DNA of 64,000 bases, from NCBI GenBank assembly GCA_963576475.1, contig OY754972.1, positions 7,211,427 to 7,275,426 of the forward strand, written 5' to 3'. The notes under the pieces were generated by a model. That model saw only the letters and a program-made list of their open reading frames with translations. It ran no database searches and had not been told where the DNA came from. This stretch comes from Molanna angustata (lineage: Eukaryota; Arthropoda; Insecta; Trichoptera; Molannidae). Shown here one piece after another: positions 12,517-23,140 of this stretch (position 1 is its first letter; each line of letters begins with the position of its first letter). Both the position numbers and the translations under genes were made by a program.

Positions 12517-13053
12517 ATGCACTTCAAAGCCGTCAACATGGCGCACCGCAAAACCCTACAGGCTACACTGGATACTCTACATCCAAAGCTGTCTCCTGAC
12601 GACACGCCGAAAACCACAAGACACCCTCGTGCTTCGCCCTTGCCGGCACACGAGGCAGCTGTCGAATATTTATATACAAGCATACACACGCTGAGCACAC
12701 TGCAAACCATTTCGCCTAGCTGGATAAATACCTACTTCAGGAAGATATTCCCGACAAAGTCGAAGCATCCACGCATACAACTGCATCAATTTTCTACATA
12801 CGTAACACATCTACTTCATCCTGAACAAAAAATAGAACTTCTACACTTCATAACAGAAAACTGGGGACCATTCACAATTAATGGTACACTACGAAGTCGC
12901 AATCAACAACACCCAACAAGCTATACCACTGAGGAACACATAAGGATGTCCAGCCAGCACACGCAGGACGACACTCCTTCATTCACCTCAATAGCAGAGC
13001 AACCACACGCCATCACAAGAGCAGCAAATCATACCAGCGTCAGATATTTTTAA
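12517..13053 (+). CDS. Unrecognised 178-residue open frame inside the LTR element
   Basis: This is the longest uninterrupted frame in the element, in a segment of clearly higher GC content than its surroundings (about 11990-13060). The product is rich in His, Thr, Ser and Gln, has no membrane segment, zinc knuckle or protease motif, and matches no family I know. Its place between primer-binding site and 3' LTR would fit a remnant or captured gag-like gene. The preceding 500 bp are of similar composition but closed by stops, so a longer ancestral frame may have decayed. Confidence 0.35.
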   Translation: MHFKAVNMAHRKTLQATLDTLHPKLSPDDTPKTTRHPRASPLPAHEAAVEYLYTSIHTLSTLQTISPSWINTYFRKIFPTKSKHPRIQLHQFSTYVTHLLHPEQKIELLHFITENWGPFTINGTLRSRNQQHPTSYTTEEHIRMSSQHTQDDTPSFTSIAEQPHAITRAANHTSVRYF

Positions 13054-13354
13054 AAGATAAGTAACTTCATACTTTGTAAACAAACAAATTTATACTTATA
13101 ATATGATTAACTTTATATATGTATAGATTAAGTTGTATTTAAATAATTACATTACTGTGTATTAGAAAAGACTACTTTTCGTATAGAAATTCATTAAATA
13201 ACATGTACATAGCGGTTCAAAAGAAAACCCTATGCAAAATAACATAACAAATCAAATGCTTTAAAAAAATTTTTTATCTTTCACAGAACGCAATGTAAGG
13301 ACTTTGAACTTCGAGGAGGGGTCGTGTTTCGTCTAAGCGACTGCCAGCGGGGTC

Positions 13355-14029
13355 TGTGGCGATTGAGCCAATTGCGCCAATTGCGCCGCGCAGTGCTTCG
13401 CTGCGCTGAGTACTTCGTTAGGCGCCATCTTGCCCTGCGCCGTATTCACAGCCCGTCTCCTATTTAAGGGGAAGCACAGCGCGCCCACATCATTCCGCTC
13501 ATCCAGATCTCGAAGCTAGGCATCACGCTGCCCGACCGCTCGTCGTCGTTCAAATCGTCCGCGTTTCAAATTTACATTTATATTCATTAAATAATAACTC
13601 GACATTTCTGTACCAAGTAATATTAGTAAACATCAATTGTAATCATCATCTTGATAAATAAAAGAGTAAGTTAAATTTCCTGTTATATCTTTCAATCTGT
13701 CTATCATTCCTACCTGAGTAATATTTGGTAATAATATTTAATCTATTGTATACGGTATCGCAGTTGCTTGGTCGATCAATCTGTGGCTCAGCTGTCGGGA
13801 CTATCCGAACAGACCGCCACCAGGTTCGAACCAAGCGGTTGAGATATCATTTGGGTTGTATGTAGCTAAAGGCGGACAAACAGGTAATACCTACACGTCC
13901 AACTGACCGACCTTACCACCTCAATTACAGGCTTGCATATCAGCTCACGCTGGTATGCAATCGCTTCTAACCAAGTGACCACTCTGGCACTTTGGCAAGC
14001 TCTACATACCACAATCTTCTACCCCCAAA
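13355..14029 (+). repeat. 3' LTR
   Basis: Direct repeat of 9023-9698, starting TGTGGCGATT and ending CCCCCAAA, with the same TATA-like and AATAAA signals. A purine-rich CGAGGAGGGG at 13312-13321 lies about 33 bp upstream; it is the best polypurine-tract candidate, though further from the LTR than usual. Confidence 0.93.
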
Positions 14030-14033
14030 GTAC

Positions 14034-15139
14034 TATTCCTTGTATGTTTCAGGTGTGTTCCTATAATTTTGTTTTTTTCTCATTTGTCGTAAATTGTATG
14101 TTAAGCTTTAAAAATTACTTGATATGATGTCCTATTACTATGTACCGTAGTCTACATTTACTTGTTTTTTTTTCTTCATTGTTTTTAATATCATTATGCT
14201 CTACTGTACTGTTGGATATCCAAAATAAATAAAATAAAAATAAAAAAATAGTCATCTGTGTCATCATGAGCTTGTGCATAATAACATGTTTATTCAATAG
14301 TGACGTTTCAAGCCATTATGTAAGCACGGGAAGGATACCGGAGTCAAATAGGGTTTTATTTAAATCTATTTTAAGGATTTTGAGAACAAAAGACAGTTTT
14401 CCAAATGTAGCCTAGGCTTGGCCTCGTCTCATCTGAATTTCAGCAAACTGATTGATAATTTAAACACTTTGACTGTTTTAGATTTTCAAAATTTTTACAA
14501 AATGTATGATTCTTACAGATCTCTCAAATGTATGGTTCTTCTCGTTGCTGTCCGTGGGCCTCTTCAAGGTCCCATTGGACATGCGGATTTAGTGATCTCG
14601 AAGAACAATTATAAAGCCTTCAAATGATTTTGCTATATATAGGGTGTCTTATTATCCGAAGATTCTCACTGACTTGCTTGTTTCCAGAGATCTTGGTCGA
14701 CAGTCCGCAAGTGTGAATCTCGACCTGCACTTGCTGATTGTTCTTTGTGCACCATGGTGCCGAGATTGGTAATCTAGAGGGCTCCATGAGCTACTCTTCG
14801 TGCCATGCATTTTTTTTTGTTGTTCATTCTAGCGTTCTGCGAAGGGGACGTTGACAGTCCCCATATGCGGAGCGGGTGGTGGTAAAAGTAGAAAAAATGT
14901 ATGGCGGGACGAATCCAACCGCTTCTTCTTCAGGGCGAGACGTGGGATACAACTCGCTGAAAATTCTCAGTGTCAGTACGGTTTTAATAATAATAATTAA
15001 ATATTTTTTAATGCAAAAATAGAATTCTTACATAATGTGGCGAATTATTGCCCTATAGGCAATTATTTTGATTGGCTGAGAAAAAGTAAATCTCATCTAG
15101 CATACTTGTTGCCAGTACCTACTGTTGTATGGAGTGGAA
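14034..15139. other. Unassigned, LINE-like scraps
   Basis: AATAAA-rich DNA near 14225-14245 looks like a LINE 3' tail. An open frame at 14418-14627 (69 codons) is unrecognised. Positions 14800-14980, with GGGACGTTGACAGTCC, are repeat-like but not placed. Confidence 0.3.
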
Positions 15140-15990
15140 GGTTGGACCTTCGAAATCTTGACAGTAAATAAAATTGAAGCATTTTAGATGTGGCTAAACA
15201 CAGGGTCGATTCGCATCTCATGGGTCGATAGAGTGTCCAATGAGAGTTTTAAATATACCTAATGGAAAAAGAGAGAGTTATTGACCACTGTCACTGTCAC
15301 GCAAAGTAGCATATTTTAGCCGCATATTCCGTGGTGATAAATATGCCCTTCTAAAACGGTAGAGGAAAGGATAGAGGATAAACAGAGTATGGGGAGTAAA
15401 AGAAAATTGTGGCTTAAAGCCCTTGTACCTAATACCCTGGGAATACGGATGTACGCAAAAATGCACGCTAAATTACCTTCTAATGTATGAAACACGAAAA
15501 AACATTGTATATCACCTAATATGTGATATACAACATTTTATCGTGCAAAAAAGGTAAAATTTAGAGGTTTTTTTTTAAATAGGAAGAAGAGTTATTAGAG
15601 TGATTGAAGTAAAAATCTACTTCATATGCCTTGTAGTTTTTTAGTTACTTGCAATAAAAAAAATAAAAAAGGGTTTTACTAAAACTAATTTTACAAGAAA
15701 AGTATTAAACAAATTCAAAATTCAAAAAACTCATGCAATAGAATAAAGATGTACATACAAACTGTTCCTTATTTCAAAGTCATATCTTTTGAGGGGATTA
15801 GGAAAATTATTTTCAAAATATACTAGGTATATAGTCTACTATAGCCTCTTATTAAAAGTCTATGGCAGTGGTTGGGGATTCGGAATGTGGCTTCACTAAT
15901 AAGGTTGGCGCAAGATCGGGGTAAGTTTGGTGTGATGGTCGCCAACCTCCGTTAGATGCGGCACAAGAAGAAGAAGAGAAAAATCAGACA
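15140..15990 (+). mobile_element. Decayed LINE C-terminal region, interrupted by repeat S
   Basis: Plus-strand translation in shifting frames gives the landmarks SWVDRVSN, then KVAYFSRIFRGDKYALL, and after the insertion WLGIRNVASLIRLAQDR-GKFGVMVANLR, ending in a (AAG)n tail near 15970. The same landmarks occur at 18530-18885. This is the region after the reverse transcriptase of a non-LTR element. Frameshifts and stops make it a pseudogene. Positions 15415-15862 are a separate inserted repeat. Confidence 0.7.
15415..15862 (+). repeat. Dispersed repeat family S, copy 1
   Basis: It begins near CTTGTACCTAATACCCTGGG and ends near ACTATAGCCTCTTATTAAAAG. A reversed, much-interrupted copy occupies pieces of 31500-33505. 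It splits the LINE, since the coding landmarks resume on the other side. Class unknown. Confidence 0.65.
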
Positions 15991-16392
15991 AGTATCATGA
16001 TATAAATGGGACTGTAGGTACGAAGTCATGTATGACGCAATGCATGGATGTAGCTGAGGCAAATAATATATTTCAGGATAGAATAGATGTGACGTTCATT
16101 TCTCTCTGCCAACTCCATATAAGTAAACGGCGTGATTGTAAATATTATGTATCTTTGATGATATTTCATCTTTTCATCTGAATATGATATGCGCCTGAAA
16201 AGATGCAATATTTATGACTTTTATTTAGAAATATAGCTATAAGTATTGCAAATTAACAGGCGCATATATAGTTAAATTTTACACTAAAATATCAATTTAA
16301 TTTTTATTATGATTTTATCAACTTTATAAGTGATACACTAGAATAATATTATTTAGATTTGATGCATCAAATATGAATAATCCAATAAAAAC
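15991..16392. other. No recognisable feature
   Basis: AT-rich; a few bases near 16025-16140 resemble LINE end sequence, but not convincingly. Confidence 0.3.
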
Positions 16393-16394
16393 CA

Positions 16395-16500
16395 AAGGGT
16401 TTTGGCCAATACTAAACTCTCCACTACATATTTATAGTGTAATTTTTTCTTCTTGAATGGTTGACAATCCCTAAATGCATTTTAATGAAGTACGTTTCTA
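16395..16500 (-). repeat. Fragment of dispersed repeat family Y
   Basis: Reversed match to the end of the repeats at 25820-26530 and 52095-53455 (the GTTGGCCA.../GGAGAGTTTAGT block and TTGACAATCCCTAAATGCATTT). Confidence 0.6.
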
Positions 16501-16654
16501 TTAGATTCCTAAATAAATATTTATTTCCCAGAGTATTAATATTTTTGAAATACACCATACACACAAAAACACTCACGAAACTCATAATATTCACTCTCTA
16601 CACGATACCTGTTGAGAATATGATGTCAAAATTTTTATTTACAAGCATGCATGT

Positions 16655-16745
16655 ATGTTGATGGCACGATTGATATGTGTCAAAATAGAAGAATGTGGTG
16701 TTCGGTACTCTTTGCCCACTTTGCGAGGAAAGTGGAGTAGTACAT
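16655..16745 (+). mobile_element. RTE-type LINE 3' tip
   Basis: It carries the decayed phrase for ...EECGVRYSL- corresponding to the W-C-S-V-L block just before the stop of the LINE at 36545-38095. Confidence 0.4.
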
Positions 16746-16792
16746 GGATGAATAATATTATATTCATATTACATAATAATAATTTTAATGAA

Positions 16793-16987
16793 CACTTCCT
16801 TGCACCCTGTGCAAATGGTGAGTTTATTGCCGTATGACAATTTCTTCCAACAAACCAGTGTTTCCAGCTCAGAGAAGCAATATTTGCGTGAAATTAATTT
16901 AAATAAATTTCTCCTCTGCTGGGAATCGAACCCAGGATGCCCGCACAGAAACTGAACGGCATACCAACTGTGCCATGGCGGTCGGCT
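16793..16987 (-). mobile_element. tRNA-derived SINE, family A, copy 1
   Basis: On the minus strand: A box TGGCACAGTTGG, B box GGTTCGATTCC, then a body ending CGCAAATATTGCTTCTCTG...GGGTGCAAGGAAGTG. Related copies lie at 26805-26957 (+) and 31735-31930 (-). Shared bodies mark it as a SINE, not a tRNA gene. Confidence 0.85.
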
Positions 16988-17289
16988 ACATATGGAGAGT
17001 AAAAAAATGCACTTGTGAAACACATAATATCAATATTAATATGATAAATCAATTTTCCCATAAAGAAGCTATTTTACTTCTGTTCTATACATTTTTCATA
17101 CAAATATGCAACTATACCCTTAATATAACAGGTCATAGAATTTTGTTCTCTTTAAAGTGTAACAATCCCTGAATAAATTTATGAGAAATTCAAACAAAAT
17201 AATAAATATCTACATTATTATAAACTGAAAATATATTTTATGTATGTACCTATACCTTAAAAGTAAAATAAAACTGAATGTTAAAATGA
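16988..17289. other. No recognisable feature
   Basis: AT-rich DNA between a SINE and a family R repeat; short frames here are not supported. Confidence 0.35.
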
Positions 17290-17640
17290 TCAAACTTCAT
17301 TTTTATTCGAATATTTTTATTATTGCATATGCGCAAACATTGGATTTTTTTCCCTGTCGGGAGTCAAAGATATTTTTTAACAGATTTTTAATTATCTCAA
17401 TAGAGGCGAAGTTGGAATATTTATTGTAGGAGAACCGGGAAATCAAGGCACCTACAGGGCTTCCGACCTGTCATCGGCTGGTTTACGTGATCACTTTATG
17501 CGCTTGCGCAACGTTCACCAATTATGCCTTTTTAATGAGATCCCTATCAATTCAATTTTTAAAGTTCTATATATTGGAATACTGAAATTCTTTTCGCATG
17601 AAAATAAGGAATTTTTACTACAGCCATCTATGGGTGAAAT
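17290..17640 (+). repeat. Dispersed repeat family R, copy 2, in the 3' flank of the AIRIM-like gene
   Basis: Contains CTCAATAGAGGCGAAGTTGG, ACCTACAGGGCTTCCGACC and TACGTGATCACTTTATGCGC, matching copies at 42540-42790 and 50850-51175. It stops only about 25 bp past the stop codon (17665) of the minus-strand host gene. Confidence 0.8.
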
Positions 17641-17664
17641 TATGAACAACAATCTTATTATTTT

Positions 17665-18001
17665 TTATTCATTTTTATTACAAAACTGTGTTAATAACAA
17701 TATTTCTTTAACTCTTAATTCAGAATCTTTTTCAAATTTAAACGATTCACTTAGTAATTGTTTATTATCACATTTGTCACTATTCAGAGTAATACAATAT
17801 ATTACATATTTTATTTGTGAACAAACTCCAAGAGAAAAAGCAACGCCATCTAGTGAGAATTCTATAAGATCTGATAAACATGGTTGAAAAGCTGATCCGT
17901 GAACTAACACAGATGTCTCATTGAAATTTACTTGGTTGCAACTCGTTTCTAGATTTGTCATTTTTCTGACAAGGCTCTCGTGCATTTTTTCCATGGTTGA
18001 A
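17665..18001 (-). CDS. AIRIM: AIRIM/C1orf109-like protein, terminal exon
   Basis: The exon starts after TTTTGCTTCAG at 18001 and finishes the split Ser codon. It encodes 111 further residues, including MEKMHESLVRKMTNLE and the segment HGSAFQPCLSDLIEFSLDG. That segment resembles the family's conserved patch of a small residue, Pro, Ser, acidic residues and an aromatic ahead of a long C-terminal helix. It ends FCNKNE-stop. AATAAA overlaps the stop codon (GAATAAAAAATAAT), and family R repeat sequence begins about 25 bp downstream, so the 3' UTR is very short or repeat-derived. The frame is intact with no frameshift, unlike every transposon gene nearby. Confidence 0.72.
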
Positions 18002-18529
18002 CTGAAGCAAAAGAAAAAATTATTTATAAGAAAATATCTAGAGTAAGTATGGAGGTAGTAGATTGTTGAAAAATCCTGGATGACAAAGGTGCAAACTTGG
18101 AGGCTTTAATGGAATGGAGATATAACGATAACGAATATTTACTGAAGAGGTGTTTAGGTATTTTGGTATTCAGAAGAAAATAAACACAGTCACAGTCACA
18201 ACAAAAAGAAGAAAAAAAAACGTTGAATTTTTAAACGTACAATACATCATGTTCATTATTTTTTCAAAAAAACACAATGATACAATTCCCTTAATATATC
18301 TTCTTCTTCTTTGCCTTTTCCCATCTAAGTCAGGGTTGGTACTCCTGGTACATAATGTTCAGGACTCTCTGTCCTGTCTCGGTCGTCAAGGTATCCATTT
18401 GATCCCCTGAAGTTCCTATCGAATGCTAGACCACCAAGTTGTCAGCGGACAACCCCTTCTCCACTGAATAGTTAAGGTATGTTAAGGCTTTTTCTCACAA
18501 AGTGATCCTCATTCCGACGCATTACATCG

Positions 18530-18885
18530 TAATCATATTTTTTGGATCATAAGACAACCATATGTATCTCATGGGCCGATAGAGTCTCCAATACAAGAGT
18601 TTTAAATGTGATGAAGAAAGAGAGAGAGGTGTTGGCCACTGTCAAGAGAAGCAAAGCCGCGTATTTTAGCCATATATTGCGTGGTGATAGCTACAACTTA
18701 TATTGGGGGAAAAGATAGAGGGAAGACGGAGTATGGGTCTTAAAAGAATATTGTGACTTAAAAATCTCAGGCAGTGGTTCAGGATTCGGAATGCGGCGTC
18801 AATAATTATGTGGCGCAGCATCGCAATGATTTTGATGTGATGGTTGCCAATCTCCACTAGGAGTAGCACAAGAAGAAGAAGATGG
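18530..18885 (+). mobile_element. Decayed LINE C-terminal region, second copy
   Basis: Same landmarks as 15140-15990: WADRVSNTRVLNVMKKEREVL, KRSKAAYFSHILRGDSY, then a tail of (AAG)n at 18870. It lies in AIRIM-like intron 2 and is frameshifted. The two copies are close enough to belong to one family. Confidence 0.7.
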
Positions 18886-18961
18886 ACATATTCTCAATAT
18901 AACATGTATTGCCAGGCAAGACAGTGTGAGCAATTCAAGAAAGATTGTCAGCCTTCATAAC

Positions 18962-19030
18962 TTAATTGGTTAGATATCTGACTGCTGAGCCAAAGGTCCC
19001 AGGTTCGATTCCCAGTAAAGACACAGTTTT
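18962..19030 (+). mobile_element. tRNA-like SINE head
   Basis: Contains TTAATTGGTTAGATATCTGA (degenerate A box region), CTGCTGAGCCAAAGGTC and a B box GGTTCGATTCC. It matches the reversed tRNA-like segment at 41780-41856. The acceptor ends do not pair well, so it is not a functional tRNA. Confidence 0.6.
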
Positions 19031-19214
19031 TAATTGTGTTTTCAGGCTGGATCTGTTATCATCATCCGTGGTTCTACAACCCAGATCGGGTCTTGGCCTC
19101 CTGTAGATTTCACATCCATGAAAGTCACTTTTGCACAGCGCCACGCCATTTTGGATCCTATTCAATAAGCATGATACGCCACTCTCCATTGTCATAAATT
19201 GGCCCTATATATCC

Positions 19215-19372
19215 TCTGCAGCACCTTCATTTAGAAAATCTCTTGGAGATTTCTTATCATCCTTACTAATTTTCCAGCATTCTGATCCATACAAAAGTAC
19301 TGGTCGGATAAGAGTTTTATATAACAGGACCTTAGATTTTCTAGTAAGGTTACAAGATTTCATGTGTCTGCA
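19215..19372 (-). mobile_element. LINE reverse-transcriptase fragment
   Basis: The minus strand encodes RHMKSCNLTRKSKVLLYKTL, then IRPVLLYGSECWKI, the conserved block just after the catalytic domain in RTE/R4-type elements (compare VPTLMYASETWTW in the LINE at 36545-38095). No start or catalytic YADD is present. Confidence 0.7.
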
Positions 19373-19462
19373 ACGAAAAGTAGCACGGTATCATAGATCT
19401 GGATCTATAGAGGATACAAGAGAAAGGCATTCGTGGTTTCACTGGATTCACGAATCCAGGCC

Positions 19463-20497
19463 GCGTTTATACCTTTCCATGTTGATTAGCAGGCAAGTAC
19501 TGCCTCAAATTAGGCACTAGTTTTTTGCGCTACTGCGCTTAAAAACTCGTGTTGAATTCAAGGCACGTGTCCTCCAAATGCACAAGGCAATTAATTATTG
19601 AATATGGAAGATATATAGCCATGAAGTTCGCAGGCTATTTCATTTCGCTCGCATTTCGTCTGTCACTGTCATATTTGTGTTATTATACGGTACTAATCAG
19701 TAATTTTGTCTTGTAATATGGAACTGTTAAAGGACATACTTGGAAAATTTAAAAATTATATATTACGAAGGAGACAAGGATAACTATCAAAGTAAAATTT
19801 GATGCTCTATATCTTCTGAAGGTGATGTAGGCGACGCAAAGTGTGATTATTATTCATTGAAAAATTCGGAACAAATAGGATTATGATGAGACGTTATTCG
19901 TAGCAGATACGATATAATTTTAGAAAATTATATAAATGTCATTTTGCGGAACGAAACAAAACAAAAGATAATAAGAAAGGTGCGAATAGAAACTTCAATT
20001 GTGAAATTTTTAAAAGAAACTAGGGGTATGTTAAAAAATTCAACAATTATGAGACAAGGTTTGAATGTCGTAATAGAATTAAACTATTATCATCAACATG
20101 GTGAAGATGTTGCACAAGCATTGAGTCTACTATGTTGTTATAAAGACATGATAAAGCAATTTGTTTCATGAGTACCAATCTCATACAAAAAAATTGACTT
20201 AACGATTAATAAATATATTAAAACAAAAACAATCAAACACAAAAAATGCCTCTAACACAGCCTTGTAACGCTCAATCAATACGCATGGTAAAATTTATAA
20301 ACCTGTGTACGATTGAAAGACGCGTGCCTTGAATTGAACATGTATTAGCAGGAACCGTGACGTTGCTAAACCATGTGCATTTGGAGGACACGTGCCTTGA
20401 ATTCAACACGAGTTTTTAAGTGAATTAGCGCAACAAACTAGTGCCTAATTCGAGGCAATACTTGCCTCCTAATCAACACGGAAAGGTAAATACACAA
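19463..20497. mobile_element. DNA transposon with ~120-bp terminal inverted repeats
   Basis: The left end (19463-19585) and right end (20376-20497) are inverted repeats over about 120 bp. They share CTAGTTTTTTGCGCTA/TAGCGCAACAAACTAG and AAAAACTCGTGTTGAATTCA with its complement. CCAGGCC occurs directly outside both ends (19456-19462 and 20498-20504), a 7-8-bp target duplication. The interior has only a short frame (19944-20171) that I do not recognise. Duplication length fits hAT- or P-like elements; the family is undetermined. Confidence 0.85.
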
Positions 20498-20543
20498 CCA
20501 GGCCCACGAGTACAGGCGACCATATCTTAACCCTTAAATGCAT

Positions 20544-20694
20544 CATCATCATCATCAGCCATTATTCGTCCAGTGTTGGACATAGGCCTCCCCTTTCAAC
20601 CTCCATGCTTCCCTATCCCTCGCCACCCTGTGCCATTGACCTCCTGCCACTCGTTTTATGTCATCAGACCATCTTGTTTGCGGTCTGTCCGGGT
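20544..20694 (-). mobile_element. LINE 3' fragment inserted in the piggyBac left end
   Basis: TTAAATGCAT flanks the insert on both sides (20534-20543, 20695-20704), a 10-bp target duplication. Read on the minus strand the insert encodes a LINE C-terminus (DRPQTRWSDDIKRVAGGQW, then WTNNG-stop) and ends in a (GAT)n tail. It is thus a 5'-truncated retrotransposition into the transposon terminus. Confidence 0.85.
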
Positions 20695-20829
20695 TTAAAT
20701 GCATGATTTTTTATATTTCCATATATAAAATATATTTAGATACATTTTAGGCTAAATCATGTGGTAAAAATAAAAAATAAATGCAAATAAAAATATATAT
20801 TTTTTATAAAAAAAATCATTGTTGCCAAA

Positions 20830-22279
20830 TGGCTGCATTATGCGTTTATTTCTAGAAAAATTTTACACTCCATGGAATGTGTTGAAGCTATTTCTGTTTG
20901 CTGTAATGCAAAGGGCCACTCCACACTTCTCACACAGTATATGCATGAACCCTTTGCATCCCAATAGTTTGCACCTGGTTTTCACAATTTTTTCTTGGAC
21001 AGTGTCCTATTCCGTCCGTGCTAACATCTTTGGGCGGAACATGTTGAACAGGACCTTTTCTTTGAAATATTTTTTTTTCAATAAGAGATGGTCGTCCACG
21101 TTTCTCTGCCTTCTTTTGGAAGTTACAGAGTGTATCTGCCAGTTCCGTTCTGTACTCTGCTAATGTCAATATTTTTTTTACCTGGGTTGCACTTTTTATA
21201 GAGAACCCAGGAATTTATTATTATCATGTCCAGTAAATGGTAAAATAGCCTCAGATACCATTTTCGGCTCTATACCCTTATTTTGTATCGTCCTATCCAT
21301 GAGGTCTACATCACCCATATGTGCGTTGTATTCCTTTACAATTTTGGGACAGTCAATTTTGATTATCTTCTGTTTTCTGTCATACCTGTCTATGTCAACA
21401 TATGTAGACGCCAAAATTACAATCTTTTTGTCTTTCCATGTAGTGACAGAAATGTCTACACCTTCATAATCGGTACAATGCTCTTCAAATGTTACTCTCG
21501 CATCATTTGTCCTCATCAATTCTGCCTTGGGAGGTAGCTTACACCCTTTACCGAGCCTGTTTCTTTGTACTGTGCCTAAGTAAAAGATCCCCTTAGAAGC
21601 CAAGTAGTGCATCAATGGAATAGATGTATAAAAGTTATCGAAATACACTATATGGTTCACCTGTCTAGGAACAACATTAGTCAAATGAACAAAAGTATTT
21701 CCTACAAGTCCTAAATCAGGTTCATTAGACGAATTACTTGGATTTTCTTTCCCAGAATAAATTTTGAAATTATAAGCATAACCCAGCAAAGAACATAAAG
21801 CTTAAACCCCCATTTGTGAGGCTTGTTAGGCAAGAATACCAAAAAACTGCCTCAATTCAACAATGTCCACAGGATTACAGTGTGCCACTCCGTTTTGCAT
21901 GGTATATAAGTTGGTCTGTTCCAAATATTTTTTAAAAAGATTTGTCAAAAAAAATAAGAAAAAAAAATTGAACGGAGTTTCTGATTCCAAAATGTTACTA
22001 GGCAACCTTGTATTCCCATGAAATGAAGTCTGATTCTCATCGAGGACCAAATTTTTTTTCCTCCGTACTAAGTCTCTTGACTTATTACGCCAAGATGGAG
22101 TTGGCCCTGGTGCATCAACTACGAGAGGTGGATATTCATTTTGTTCATCTTTCTTTAAACTCTTTCAAGAAGTCATCCAATTTGTATTCATCTCCAGATT
22201 CCATATCATCATCAGAAAGTTCTTCGTCTAATCTCATCAAATATTCTTCGATTTTTTCTGAATTCATAGATGGTTTCAT
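20830..22279 (-). pseudogene. piggyBac transposase (DDE_Tnp_1_7), broken
   Basis: Successive minus-strand pieces follow the piggyBac order. First an acidic N-terminus (MKPSMNSEKIEEYL..., from 22279), stopped after about 43 codons. Then ESETPFNFF...ETN-like QTNLYTMQNG (21826-22050). Then a jump to PNKPHKWGFKLYV and the catalytic part 21196-21789 with VYFDNFYTS and NAHMGDVDLMDR, which hold the second and third catalytic Asp. Last, a frameshifted SWVLYKK block and a C-terminal Cys/His-rich tail (20830-21169). The stretch between FFGILA and LPNKPHKWG is missing, removing the first catalytic Asp. Frameshifts and stops make it inactive. Confidence 0.92.
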
Positions 22280-22765
22280 TTTGAAGCTATACAAAAAAAA
22301 TATATAAAAATCACTGCATTTTTCAACAAGATTTCGAAAAATTAATAAAATTGTAAATAACGTAACATAAACAAGATGTATTCACCAAACGCATAGTGTA
22401 GCCATTTGGCAACATTACTGTAAAACTAGGTTTATGAAACTATAAATAAAAAAATAATAAAAACAGCATTTATACTTAATATATTACCTTTTTTCTGCAT
22501 AAATAATATTTTTTCACTGCCAATATCACACAATTTAAAATAATATAACGAACACAAACTTTGTCAATGCAACACAACCACCAATAATATAAAGGTTATC
22601 TCACAAACATGTGGCCACAGTTAAAACAAACATAATTTGTTTTTAGTGTTGGTTTGTAATCGTTTGACAACAGTGTGTATAAGTGGCAAATTTTACTTCT
22701 ATACAGAGTAGTATGACTTTGAACGGAATGTTGACAAATGTCTACAATATGCATTTAAGGGTTAA

Positions 22766-23140
22766 GTCTTCAGAACGTAACAACATGTAATTGGGTGATT
22801 GTCATTTTACAAAGTACCTGGTAGTAGTCACCGGAGAAGCTTTAAAAAATTAAATAAAAAAGCAGATTGGAAAGATTAAAATGAATAGGTACTTGATTTT
22901 TTAAATTCAGATCATGGAACCTAAATACTAATCATAGTTTGATATTTACTAAGCATGTATATTTGATATTTACTTCGTTATATAAACCTATCATAAAGAA
23001 GAAATAACAATTGTGAAATTTGATTTCATTATAATAATATTAAGTAGTTATCAATAGATGTTGAAAAACTAAAGATATTTTGACAAAGAACTGCCACAGT
23101 GCATTATTACAAGATAAAAATTTGAAAATAATGTACGAAC
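22766..23140. other. Remainder of AIRIM-like intron 2
   Basis: AT-rich intronic DNA with no repeat match that I could identify. Confidence 0.5.

Larger units (their letters stand above)
9023..14029 (+). mobile_element. Non-autonomous LTR retrotransposon, 5.0 kb, near-intact
   Basis: Two direct repeats of about 676 and 675 bp (9023-9698 and 13355-14029) bracket 3.66 kb. The four bases GTAC occur immediately outside both ends (9019-9022 and 14030-14033), a target-site duplication. A primer-binding-like TGGTGACCCGAACGTG starts 2 bp after the 5' LTR. The LTRs differ at only a few bases that I can see (GGC/GTT near 9083/13415 and small changes near the 3' ends), so the insertion is recent. No protease, reverse transcriptase, RNase H or integrase frame exists inside, so it would need proteins supplied in trans. 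The GTGACCC-type binding site and short duplication suggest Bel/Pao affinity; that part is inference. Confidence 0.93.
20531..22761 (-). mobile_element. piggyBac transposon, 2.2 kb, TTAA-flanked
   Basis: The ends are perfect inverted repeats CCCTTAAATGCAT (20531-20543) and ATGCATTTAAGGG (22749-22761), each bordered by TTAA (20527-20530, 22762-22765), the piggyBac target. A decayed piggyBac transposase lies inside on the minus strand. The element sits in intron 2 of the AIRIM-like gene, in the same orientation as that gene. Confidence 0.95.
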
